Assembly (NCBI GenBank): GCA_001689405.1
Contig: LUJO01000052.1
Location: forward strand, 1-64,000
DNA from: Candidatus Homeothermus arabinoxylanisolvens
GTDB lineage: Bacteria > Bacteroidota > Bacteroidia > Bacteroidales > Muribaculaceae
Reading direction: 5' to 3'
DNA length: 64,000 bases
Every line of letters starts with the position of its first letter. Position 1 is the first letter of the stretch. The position numbers were made by a program, and so were the translations under genes. Under the pieces are notes generated by a model. It was not told where the DNA came from. It did not search any database and saw only the letters and a list, made by a program, of their open reading frames with translations. Shown one piece after another: positions 16,477 to 24,700 of the stretch.

Positions 16477-18915
16477 TTATCCTAAAGTAACTTTTACTTC
16501 ATTGACAGTGCCTTCGGGCTGCACAGGCACCAGATTGCCCTCAACGGGAGTGCCGTTGAGCACGATGCTCCTGACGCCACGGCATACACCGGCGGGATTA
16601 TCGACCGTTATGCGGTATTCGGCACCGCGGAAACGGCGGGTCACCTCAAAGTGGCGGCAGTCGGCAGGCAAGCACGGGTCTATGACGAGTCCGTCGTAAT
16701 CGGGACGTATGCCGAGTATGAACTGCGTTATGGCATACCAGTTCCAAGCGGCCGTGCCTGTAAGCCAAGAGTTTTTGGCCTCACCGGGGCGGAAAGCATC
16801 CTTTCCGGCAGTCATCTGGCAATATACATAAGGCTCCACCTTGTGCAGATCGCTCTTCTCCTCCAGATAGGCGGGACATATCTTACGATAATACTCCCAC
16901 GCACGGTCACCGCGACCGAGAACGGTCTCACCTATTATAATCCACGGGTTGTTATGTGCGAAGATACCGGCATTTTCCTTATAGCCGGCGGGATATGTGG
17001 AAATCTCGCCATATTCCATGACATACTCCGTGAATGCGGGATGATTGAGCACAATGCCGTGCTCGCAGTCAAGATACTTCTTCACCGAGTCAAGCGACTT
17101 CTCTACAAGCCCCTCTTCGAGACCTATGCCGGCCATGGTGCACCAGCCCTGACTCTCGATAAATATCTTGCCCTCCTTGTTTTCATGACTTCCCACCTTG
17201 TTGCCGTAGTAGTCATAGGCGCGGAGAAACCACTCGCCATCCCAACCATGCTTCCTGACAGCCTCCTTCATGGCGTCGACACATGCCTGCGCGCGGTCAG
17301 CCTCGTCATCAAGACCGACACGACGGCACAGCTGCACGTACTCCTGACCGTAGATGACAAACTGGCCGGCTATCATGAGCGACTCGGCGCGGCTGCCCTC
17401 GGTCTTGTTTTCAGTGGTCTGAAACGACTCGTTGGGGTCATTGGAGAAGCAGTTGAGGTTAAGACAGTCGTTCCAGTCGGCACGGCCGATCAGCGGCAGT
17501 CCGTGAGGTCCGAGATTGTCGACCACATGGTTGAACGACACCCGCAGGTGCTCCATAAGGGGCACTTCAGAGCCGGGCACGTTGTCAAACGGCACCGGAG
17601 CGTCGAGTATGGACAAGTCGCCTGTCTCCTTTATATAGGCGACAGTGCCGAAAATAAGCCACATGGGGTCATCGTTGAATCCACCGCCTATGTCGTTGTT
17701 GCCGCGTTTGGTAAGCGGCTGGTACTGGTGGTAGCATCCGCCGTCGGGGAACTGGGTGGACGCTATGTCGATAATGCGCTGACGCGCACGCTGCGGAATC
17801 TGATGCACAAAGCCCACGAGATCCTGATTGGAGTCGCGGAAGCCCATGCCGCGTCCGATGCCGCTCTCGAAGAACGAAGCAGAACGAGAGAAGCAGAACG
17901 TGATCATGCACTGATACTGATTCCATATGTTTACCATACGGTCAAGACGCTCGTCGCCGCTATTGAGGCTGAATATGCCGAGCAGGCGGTCCCAGTAGGC
18001 GCGCAGCTCGTCAAAAGCACGGTCGACCTTTTCGGCGGTATCGAAACGCGCCATCATCTCGCGTGCCTTTGTCTTGTTTATGACGCCTTTGGACTCCCAT
18101 TTATCGTCCTGCTCATTCTCGACATAACCGAGCATGAACACGAGGTCGCGGCTTTCGCCGGGCTGAAGAGTCATCTCGATGTAATGCGACGCCACGGGCG
18201 ACCAGCCGTGAGCCACGGAATTGCCGGGCTTGCCGGCAAGCACCGTCTGGGGCTCGTCGAAGCCGTTGTAGAGGCCGAGGAAGGTCTCGCGGTCGGTGTC
18301 AAAACCATCGACGGGCACGTTAACGTTGTAGAAGGCGTAATGATTGCGGCGCTCCTTGTACTCGGTCTTGTGGTATATGGCCGAGCCGTCAATCTCCACC
18401 TCGCCGGTAGAGAAGTTGCGCTGGAAGTTCTCCATGTCGGTGGCGGCATTCCACAGACACCACTCGATGAAGGAGAACAGCTTGAATGTCTTGGGGGTAT
18501 CGCCGATATTGGTAAGGGTGAGCTTGGTCACCTCGGCATGAGTGTTCAGCGGCACAAAGAAGAGCAACTCGGCACGCAAGCCGTCTTTCTCTCCGAGTAT
18601 GCGCGTATAGTTCATGCCGTGGCGGCACTCGTAGCGATCAAGCGGCGTCTTTGTCGGTTTCCATCCGGGATTCCATACGGTGCCGTTGTCGTTTATATAG
18701 AAATACCGGCCGCCCGCGTCCATGGGGACACCGTTGTAGCGGTAGCGTGTAAGCCGGCGAAACTTCGCGTCCTTGTAAAAAGAGTATCCTCCGGCGGTAT
18801 TCGATATCAGCGAGAAGAAATCCTCATTGCCAAGATAGTTTATCCACGGCCACGGAGTGCGCGGATTCTCAATCACATATTCGCGAGCTTTGTCGTCAAA
18901 ATGTCCGTATTTCAT
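16477..18915 (-). CDS. GH94 cellobiose phosphorylase-like enzyme
   Basis: An 812-residue cytosolic phosphorylase of family GH94, which splits beta-glucosides such as cellobiose into glucose 1-phosphate and the acceptor sugar. It has the N-terminal beta-sandwich (MKYGHFDDKAREYVI, PWPWINYLGNEDFFSLISNT), a linker, and the (alpha/alpha)6 barrel. The active-site motif GRADWNDCLNL holds the catalytic aspartate (Asp483 by position in the motif). FRDSNQDLVGFVH and QGWCTMAG are further marks. There is no signal peptide. In this locus it would use cellobiose or glucosyl-mannose from glucomannan. It is the first gene of the catabolic unit and has its own -7 box. Confidence 0.93.
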   Translation of the reverse strand: MKYGHFDDKAREYVIENPRTPWPWINYLGNEDFFSLISNTAGGYSFYKDAKFRRLTRYRYNGVPMDAGGRYFYINDNGTVWNPGWKPTKTPLDRYECRHGMNYTRILGEKDGLRAELLFFVPLNTHAEVTKLTLTNIGDTPKTFKLFSFIEWCLWNAATDMENFQRNFSTGEVEIDGSAIYHKTEYKERRNHYAFYNVNVPVDGFDTDRETFLGLYNGFDEPQTVLAGKPGNSVAHGWSPVASHYIEMTLQPGESRDLVFMLGYVENEQDDKWESKGVINKTKAREMMARFDTAEKVDRAFDELRAYWDRLLGIFSLNSGDERLDRMVNIWNQYQCMITFCFSRSASFFESGIGRGMGFRDSNQDLVGFVHQIPQRARQRIIDIASTQFPDGGCYHQYQPLTKRGNNDIGGGFNDDPMWLIFGTVAYIKETGDLSILDAPVPFDNVPGSEVPLMEHLRVSFNHVVDNLGPHGLPLIGRADWNDCLNLNCFSNDPNESFQTTENKTEGSRAESLMIAGQFVIYGQEYVQLCRRVGLDDEADRAQACVDAMKEAVRKHGWDGEWFLRAYDYYGNKVGSHENKEGKIFIESQGWCTMAGIGLEEGLVEKSLDSVKKYLDCEHGIVLNHPAFTEYVMEYGEISTYPAGYKENAGIFAHNNPWIIIGETVLGRGDRAWEYYRKICPAYLEEKSDLHKVEPYVYCQMTAGKDAFRPGEAKNSWLTGTAAWNWYAITQFILGIRPDYDGLVIDPCLPADCRHFEVTRRFRGAEYRITVDNPAGVCRGVRSIVLNGTPVEGNLVPVQPEGTVNEVKVTLG

Positions 18916-18960
18916 TTAAGTCAGATGTTAGTAAAGTGTATATAATGAGTAATTATGATA

Positions 18961-18968
18961 CAAATTTA
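18961..18968 (-). promoter_or_regulatory. -7 box of the GH94-led catabolic unit
   Basis: The minus strand reads TAAATTTG, 45 bp before the GH94 start, just downstream of a terminator for the preceding gene. No TTTG is seen at the -33 distance, which would fit a promoter that needs an activator. The same box and the same weak -33 occur upstream of susC. Confidence 0.6.
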
Positions 18969-19052
18969 CACAAAACCTTCGGGGTATCCGTATAGATAAT
19001 GTAAACAAAAGCACTATACAATGTTGCCCGCGGTCATACATAATCATAAAAA

Positions 19053-19084
19053 ATTCCCGACCCGGAAATATCGGGGCCGGGAAT
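19053..19084 (-). terminator. Intrinsic terminator inside the PUL
   Basis: On the minus strand a GC-rich stem (arms 19078-19084 and 19053-19059 plus inner G-C pairs) is followed by a run of six T at 19048-19053. It lies 35 bp after the stop of the large GH26 gene and separates the SusC-led unit from the GH94-led unit. Confidence 0.85.
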
Positions 19085-19119
19085 CTTCTCGATAGGAGTC
19101 AATGTATCTTATGGTAGGG

Positions 19120-20874
19120 TTATTTCACGTTGAAATCGCCACGGCTCAATACATAGGGCGAGTTTAACATATCGCGCCAAATCTCGGCACTGTTCCACTC
19201 GGTAAACTGGGGGGTATCGGAATTTTCGCCCATTTCATACCACTGCATGAACCAGCTCCAGAGAGCGCCGTTGTTGTAGGCCGACACGGGGTCAATCATG
19301 TTGCCGACCTCGCCGAGAGCTATCACTTTCTTCTTGTCGACAAGAAGGTTTATGAGGTCAAATGTGTCGGTCTGGTCGGTCATGACGTCATCGATATAAA
19401 GGTCGGCACATACGATATCGACCTTGTCATTGCCGGGATAGGCGGCCTGCAGCTTGTCGATCGAGGCGAGTTTGCCTTCGTCGGAAGTCTGGACGGTCCA
19501 TACCCATATGAGGTTGTTCAGGCCGTACTCGTTGGTGAGCTTGTTGTAGAGGTAGTCCCAGAGCTGCTTGGTGGTGTCAACGCCGCTCTTGCCCCACCAG
19601 AACCATGCGCCCCAAGTGTAGTCGCCGGCAGCCTCGTGGAAGGGACGCCAGATGACAGGTATGCCCGCATCCTGAAGGAGCTTCAGATAGCCGGCCACTT
19701 TGGCGATGTCGGCATCGAGCACCTTGTTTTCGGGAGTACCGGCTTCAAGAGCCTTGGCCGCATTGAAGTCGCCCTTGGCATTAAGTTCGGCAGAGGGAGC
19801 GCCGTCGCTGTATACCTTAACCGAAACGAGGGTGTAGTCATGACCTCCGATTATGATACCGCTCTCTTTAACCTTAGCGGCTGTCTTTGAGTCGAGAGTG
19901 ATAGAGAAGTCACCCGTAATCGCGAAATAGTCATAGTTGTTGCCATCGTCGCCGACAAGGCCTGCCCAGCCGCTATCCTTGAAGGAGCCCTGCGCGTCCT
20001 CGGCCACATCCTTAACAGTCACGGTTATAACCGTACCGGCGCTGACATTCGACAGGACAGCCATGGCTGTCTCGTCGGTAAGCTGCAGACTTCCCGACCA
20101 GTCAGAAGGCATCACGGTCTCGGCAGTAGATATGGTCTCATCGATGGGAGAGCCGAACGACACGGGAGTATTCCAGTGCCAAGTGAATGCGGGTATGCTG
20201 CCGGCATCCCACACCTGCTGAACGGGCGTAATGTCGCCGTAGTCAATCCAGTTGGCGGGAGAGGAAGCGAGGTGAATGTAGTCGAAACCCACGATGGCGG
20301 GATATTTACCGGCCTCCTGAGCTATGAAGTCGGTGAAGCGTGTGCCCCAAGCCACTTCGCCCATGGCGCCCGAAAGCTGTGTCTTACCGTAGTTCTCGAC
20401 GAGGTAAGTGTAGAGCTTCTTGGCCTCGGCGGTAGCGTTGGCGTTTATAAGGCTTGTAGCCACCTGACTGCGGTCAAGACCTACATTGGTGTTGAACTTC
20501 ACAGTCTTTGCGGGAGCAAATGCAGCGGGATTGTCCTTGATGCAAACGGCACCCTCGGGAACCTCAACCGTATACTCGGTATAAGCGGTGAGCGTGAGAG
20601 GTATGACAAGCTCCATGCCGTTGTCAGGGTTGACAGAAGCGGTCACGGCCTGTCCGTTGACGGTAATGTTCTGGTTGGCGATAGCCACAAGGTTGTTGTA
20701 AGACAAGGTCAGGGCCACGGTTGACGAGGGACGCACAGTGGCACCCTCGGCAATCGACTGCGAGCGGTTGATCATGTCCACTCCGTCAAGCACACCGTAG
20801 TTGTCATCGTCGTTACATGCGGTCACAGCAAGACCGAGCAGCAATGCCGGAACAATGTATTTGATTTTTTTCAT
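19120..20874 (-). CDS. Multidomain GH26 mannanase, surface lipoprotein with inserted beta-module
   Basis: A 584-residue lipoprotein (lipobox VTAC, Cys20). Residues ~33-130 form an SbsA-like Ig domain (TVRPSSTVALTLSYN). The GH26 barrel begins near 150 (QLSGAMGEVAWGTRF) and ends near 575. The acid/base is Glu414 in VIWRPFHEAAGDY and the nucleophile Glu522 in VIALGEVGNM. Between the third barrel strand (FTWHWNTPVSF, 230-240) and the helix before the acid/base (DADIAKVAGYLKLL, 387-400) lies an extra module of about 115 residues (~245-360). It looks like the C-terminal modules of the neighbouring 783-residue binding protein. The gene ends the SusC-led unit, so a surface endo-mannanase that holds its own substrate is likely. 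Confidence 0.92.
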   Translation of the reverse strand: MKKIKYIVPALLLGLAVTACNDDDNYGVLDGVDMINRSQSIAEGATVRPSSTVALTLSYNNLVAIANQNITVNGQAVTASVNPDNGMELVIPLTLTAYTEYTVEVPEGAVCIKDNPAAFAPAKTVKFNTNVGLDRSQVATSLINANATAEAKKLYTYLVENYGKTQLSGAMGEVAWGTRFTDFIAQEAGKYPAIVGFDYIHLASSPANWIDYGDITPVQQVWDAGSIPAFTWHWNTPVSFGSPIDETISTAETVMPSDWSGSLQLTDETAMAVLSNVSAGTVITVTVKDVAEDAQGSFKDSGWAGLVGDDGNNYDYFAITGDFSITLDSKTAAKVKESGIIIGGHDYTLVSVKVYSDGAPSAELNAKGDFNAAKALEAGTPENKVLDADIAKVAGYLKLLQDAGIPVIWRPFHEAAGDYTWGAWFWWGKSGVDTTKQLWDYLYNKLTNEYGLNNLIWVWTVQTSDEGKLASIDKLQAAYPGNDKVDIVCADLYIDDVMTDQTDTFDLINLLVDKKKVIALGEVGNMIDPVSAYNNGALWSWFMQWYEMGENSDTPQFTEWNSAEIWRDMLNSPYVLSRGDFNVK

Positions 20875-20950
20875 CGTGTTTTATCTTATTTTTATATTAA
20901 ATAATCCGGAGCCTGTCAAAGCAGTAGCCCCTACAGGCTCCGAAACGGCA

Positions 20951-23302
20951 TTAAAGCAGTGTTATTTTGGTAATTGTACATTCCTTGCCGGTGAATACAA
21001 GTCCGCCGTTGGCCACAAGGTCATCAAGCATCTCCTGCGTGAGGACAATTGACCAAGAAGTGGCTCCTGCCTCGAGGTCTACCGTACCTCCGGCTCCGAC
21101 GAGGTCGCCCCACTGATCGCCGTGACGAAGCGAGAGCTGCCAGTAGTTTTCACCCCAGTCGTTCTGAGTGAAGTAGAAAGTAAGTGTAGTACCGGCTTTA
21201 ACCGTCGACCAGTCATATCCACCCCACGCGAGGTCCTGATTGCCGGCCCAGTTGCCCAGATTGAACTCTCCGGTCCAAATTTCGGTTTCAAGCGAGATCT
21301 CCCATTCGAGGGCAACCTTATTGACGATACAATTCTGTCCCTGAATGACGAGAGCCGTAGTCGACCATCCGTCCTCGGTAGTGAGTATGCGGTTGAGCAC
21401 ATCGGCGGTCAGTTCAAGCTCGGCAGTCTCAGCATCGGCCGACGGCTTGAGAGTAACGATTGTACCCCAGTTGGCATCGTTAACCTGTATCTGCGCATCT
21501 GCGGCGGGCTTGATATGGAATACGAGTTTCGCACCTACGGGAACTCCGTCAAACGACTCCTTATACAGGCGGAACTTGTTGACACCTTCGTCGCCACTCC
21601 AATTCAGATCAATCATTGTGTCGAATATTACGTTTTCGACATGGGTTGCGGGAATGATGTCAAATGTGTAGTCGAGGCTCTGGTCGCCTGACACGAGGGT
21701 AACCTTAGTACCGGGACCTGCGGTGCCGGGCAGATTGATGTACAGGTCAGTGCCGTTGAGGATGTACTGTACATCGGCGCCGTTGACCTTAACTCCGGTG
21801 AGGAGCGACTCGTTGGCAATGCCGACTTTGAGTATGTCACCGGCGTTTATCTCCGCATCTTCGGCGGGCATCTCGACGATATAAGCTATCGACGGAAGCT
21901 CTACGGTCAGTTCGGGACCTTCCACAGTCTCACCGTTGGTCATGACAAACTTCACGACGCCGCTGGCTGCGGTAAGGGGTACAGTAACCTTAAGCTCGGT
22001 AGCGGAGGGGTTCTCAACCTCTACCTCAACACCGTCGGTGAAAACGACTTTCTTAACAAGGTCAAGATTGCGGCCGGTCACGGTAAGTTCATTGCCGGCA
22101 GGTGCGGGAGCGGGATTGTAAGCTATGTTCTCGGGCTTGGCGGTAGCTATGGCCACGGTCACGGACTTGCCGCTCTTGAGGTTGAGCGTTATGTCGCCCG
22201 ACTGAGCAGCGGCCGGCATAGCCACCTTAACCTCGGTAGCGCTTACAGAAGAGGGCTCTACAGCCTTCTCCACGTTGGGGAACACGATATCGGTAACCTG
22301 ATCCATGTTGACACCGGTGATGGTGATGACGTCGCCGCCACGCAGACCGTCGGCGGGAGTAGCCTTGACATCGGTGGGAATGACCATGCCTATGTTGGCG
22401 CAGGCCACTTTCACGGCCGAAGCAGTCACAAATACTATGACACCGTCGTGAGAGTTGTCGGGCAGGCTGAAGGTGATGGCGCTCTTCTCGGCATCGTAAG
22501 CAAACTCGATGTCATCGGCATCGTTGGCGCGGCCTTCGGCAGCGGGAGCGAAGTCATCGATCTGCATCTTGGTCACGAGGTCGAGGTCGGTACCCTTTAC
22601 AGTCACTTCCTGACCGGGCTTGGCATCGGTAAGGTCGAGCACCGTCTCGGGAGCGGGAAGCACAACCACGAGCTCCTCGTCCTCGAAGGGCATGACGTTG
22701 GGAGTCTCCTCGGCGGTAGAGAGCTTGAGCACTCCGCCACGTGCCTCGGCGGGCACGACAACCTTGATAGTGGTACGAGTGTGCTCAACGAAATCCTCGG
22801 CATATACGTTTACGCTGTCGCCCATCTCGTCAAACGGGAAGCACACTTCCTTCATGAGGTTGAGGTAGTCGCCGGTTATGGTCAGCTCCTGACCGGGCTT
22901 GACGAGATTGGGCGCGATGCCTGTAATCTCTATGGGTTCGAGGAATGTAAGTTCGGTAAGAGTGGTAATCTTGCCTTTGGCGTAGTTGAGCTGTACAAGA
23001 CCGGGCTCTGCATCCTGCGGCACGATAATCCGGATTTCACCGGGAGAAACCACCTGAATATCGGTGATTTCCCCGGAACCGGGAAGGGTTATGCTGTTGA
23101 TCTGATCGAGACCCGAACCGATGAAGCGGAGCTCACCGCCGCGAAGCACGGGACACGGACCGAAAGCATTGAGGTGCACACCGCCCTTGAACTGGTCGGT
23201 GTCTATGTCAGTGCCGTCATCGCACGATGTGAAGGCAATCGAGGTCACCATCATCAGGCACATCATAAGGACGGCAGTGAATTTGTTGCTGTATTTTTTC
23301 AT
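20951..23302 (-). CDS. Large surface glycan-binding lipoprotein, IPT/TIG repeats plus two C-terminal beta-modules
   Basis: A 783-residue lipoprotein (lipobox FTSC, Cys27). Five clear IPT/TIG units and a sixth weaker one follow, each with a core like PGQELTITGDYLN or GGDVITITGVNMD, spaced about 85-95 residues apart up to about residue 540. The last ~230 residues are two related beta-rich modules with several tryptophans; the last one includes GTTLTFYF and WQLSLRHGDQWGDL. The layout fits PUL surface glycan-binding proteins, where Ig-like spacers lift a binding module from the membrane. It lies 21 bp after a second such protein and 76 bp before the large GH26. Mannan or glucomannan binding is inferred from the neighbours. 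Confidence 0.82.
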   Translation of the reverse strand: MKKYSNKFTAVLMMCLMMVTSIAFTSCDDGTDIDTDQFKGGVHLNAFGPCPVLRGGELRFIGSGLDQINSITLPGSGEITDIQVVSPGEIRIIVPQDAEPGLVQLNYAKGKITTLTELTFLEPIEITGIAPNLVKPGQELTITGDYLNLMKEVCFPFDEMGDSVNVYAEDFVEHTRTTIKVVVPAEARGGVLKLSTAEETPNVMPFEDEELVVVLPAPETVLDLTDAKPGQEVTVKGTDLDLVTKMQIDDFAPAAEGRANDADDIEFAYDAEKSAITFSLPDNSHDGVIVFVTASAVKVACANIGMVIPTDVKATPADGLRGGDVITITGVNMDQVTDIVFPNVEKAVEPSSVSATEVKVAMPAAAQSGDITLNLKSGKSVTVAIATAKPENIAYNPAPAPAGNELTVTGRNLDLVKKVVFTDGVEVEVENPSATELKVTVPLTAASGVVKFVMTNGETVEGPELTVELPSIAYIVEMPAEDAEINAGDILKVGIANESLLTGVKVNGADVQYILNGTDLYINLPGTAGPGTKVTLVSGDQSLDYTFDIIPATHVENVIFDTMIDLNWSGDEGVNKFRLYKESFDGVPVGAKLVFHIKPAADAQIQVNDANWGTIVTLKPSADAETAELELTADVLNRILTTEDGWSTTALVIQGQNCIVNKVALEWEISLETEIWTGEFNLGNWAGNQDLAWGGYDWSTVKAGTTLTFYFTQNDWGENYWQLSLRHGDQWGDLVGAGGTVDLEAGATSWSIVLTQEMLDDLVANGGLVFTGKECTITKITLL

Positions 23303-23323
23303 TTCAATTTCTCGATTTAAAGA

Positions 23324-24679
23324 TTAATTAAGCACCGCACGTATATTGTCGATCTTGATTATAGGCTGGCACTCGGTACCGTTGATACCGCCGCCCACGA
23401 CAAACATGGTGAGGCTTGAGAAGTCCTCGGGCTTTGAGGGAACAGTGTTTGTGGCATTGCCCTCACGGTCATACATGAAGCTGCTTATGGGTATAGTGAC
23501 TGTAATCCACTTGTCATTGGTGTGGAACGAGCCTGTCTTGGCCCACGGGCGATAGAGCGCGCGGCCCCAAGTGCCGAGGCCGTTGTCGCCGTTGAAGGCG
23601 CTGCCGTTGGCACCGGCCACAGTGCCGTCATAGCCTGCGATGGGATTGCCTGAAAGAGTCACCTTGTCGAAGCCCTCGAAGCATATCTGCATGGCACCGG
23701 CGCTCCACGGATTGGAGGAGGGAATGCACATCTCAAACTTGAGCGACATGTTGGCGAAGTCCTTGAAGTTGACAAGATAGTTGAGAGCCATACCCTGACC
23801 TGAAGTCACGTTCTGCGGGTCATCCCACGAACCGCACCAGTATTCAAAAGAGAAGTTGCCGTCATCCCAGCCGCCGCTCTCACTCATGACGGCATTGCCG
23901 TTGCCGAGCTGAACATAGTTGCCGCTCAGCGACCAGTCGTCATTAAAGATTTCGCGTGCGTGCCATCCCTGCTGGGTCAGACCGGTGACACCGTCAAACT
24001 CGAAGAGCAAGCCGCGGTCATCGCGGTAATGGAAGCCTGACTTGGCCTCGCCATATATAGTGGAGACCATGAGAGGACCGGCCTCGACAGCTCCGTCAGG
24101 TATGACGAAAGTAACATCGTTTTTATTGATCTTCTTGATGTTCTCGGCCGGAACCTTAACATCGCCGGGCATGACGATGGTCAGAGGCACATTGGGATCG
24201 TCGACAAAGAAGTCGCCGTAGATAGTCACCTCTTCGCCGGGATTAGACCATTCGAGCGACATCTCGTCAAGTCTCGGCCCGGGCACCACAACATTGAAGG
24301 GGAACTCAACCACCTGATCGGATGCGGTCTTGAAGAAAATCTTGTTTGACACCTCTCCGGGTATACCCGAAGGTACGTTTACGATGATGGTGTGGTCGGT
24401 CATGTAGCTCGTGTTGAGCGTGGCTTTCTGGTCGTTGAACCAAATCTCGTGCACGCTCTTGAGGTTGTCGCCGACGATGCAGATAAGGCTCTCGAGTGTG
24501 GCCGAAGTAAGAAGTGAGTCAGCCTGCTCGGGGAGCGTAGGACGTATGTAGCTTATAGTCGGCACACCGCCGGTGGGCTTGAACTCGTCGGGCTGGTCGT
24601 CGCACGAGGTCATCGTCACTGCCACAGTCATAGCCAAGGCAGCGGCTGTCCACTTGAAATATTTAGTTAAGAATTTCAT
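23324..24679 (-). CDS. Surface glycan-binding lipoprotein (SGBP-B-like)
   Basis: A 451-residue lipoprotein (lipobox MTSC, Cys26). Two IPT/TIG-like Ig domains occupy about residues 35-130 and 135-225 (PGEEVTIYGDFF). A C-terminal beta-sandwich of about 220 residues, like the xyloglucan-binding domain of SGBP-B proteins, follows (FEFDGVTGLTQQGWHAREIFNDD, FSFEYWCGSW, WITVTIPISSF, PIIKIDNIRAVLN). Such proteins hold polysaccharide at the cell surface beside SusD. The position right after susD is standard. Exposed tryptophans and tyrosines of the last domain would contact the glycan; the ligand is inferred to be glucomannan. Confidence 0.88.
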   Translation of the reverse strand: MKFLTKYFKWTAAALAMTVAVTMTSCDDQPDEFKPTGGVPTISYIRPTLPEQADSLLTSATLESLICIVGDNLKSVHEIWFNDQKATLNTSYMTDHTIIVNVPSGIPGEVSNKIFFKTASDQVVEFPFNVVVPGPRLDEMSLEWSNPGEEVTIYGDFFVDDPNVPLTIVMPGDVKVPAENIKKINKNDVTFVIPDGAVEAGPLMVSTIYGEAKSGFHYRDDRGLLFEFDGVTGLTQQGWHAREIFNDDWSLSGNYVQLGNGNAVMSESGGWDDGNFSFEYWCGSWDDPQNVTSGQGMALNYLVNFKDFANMSLKFEMCIPSSNPWSAGAMQICFEGFDKVTLSGNPIAGYDGTVAGANGSAFNGDNGLGTWGRALYRPWAKTGSFHTNDKWITVTIPISSFMYDREGNATNTVPSKPEDFSSLTMFVVGGGINGTECQPIIKIDNIRAVLN

Positions 24680-24700
24680 TGTTGTAATAGTCCTTTAAGA

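Noticed and set aside
16651..18945. A 764-codon open frame opposite the GH94 gene
   Set aside because: Its product shows no recognisable domain, and the opposite strand encodes an unmistakable GH94 enzyme. Similar long antisense frames lie opposite the GlpT-like gene (7324-8706) and the SASA-type esterase gene.
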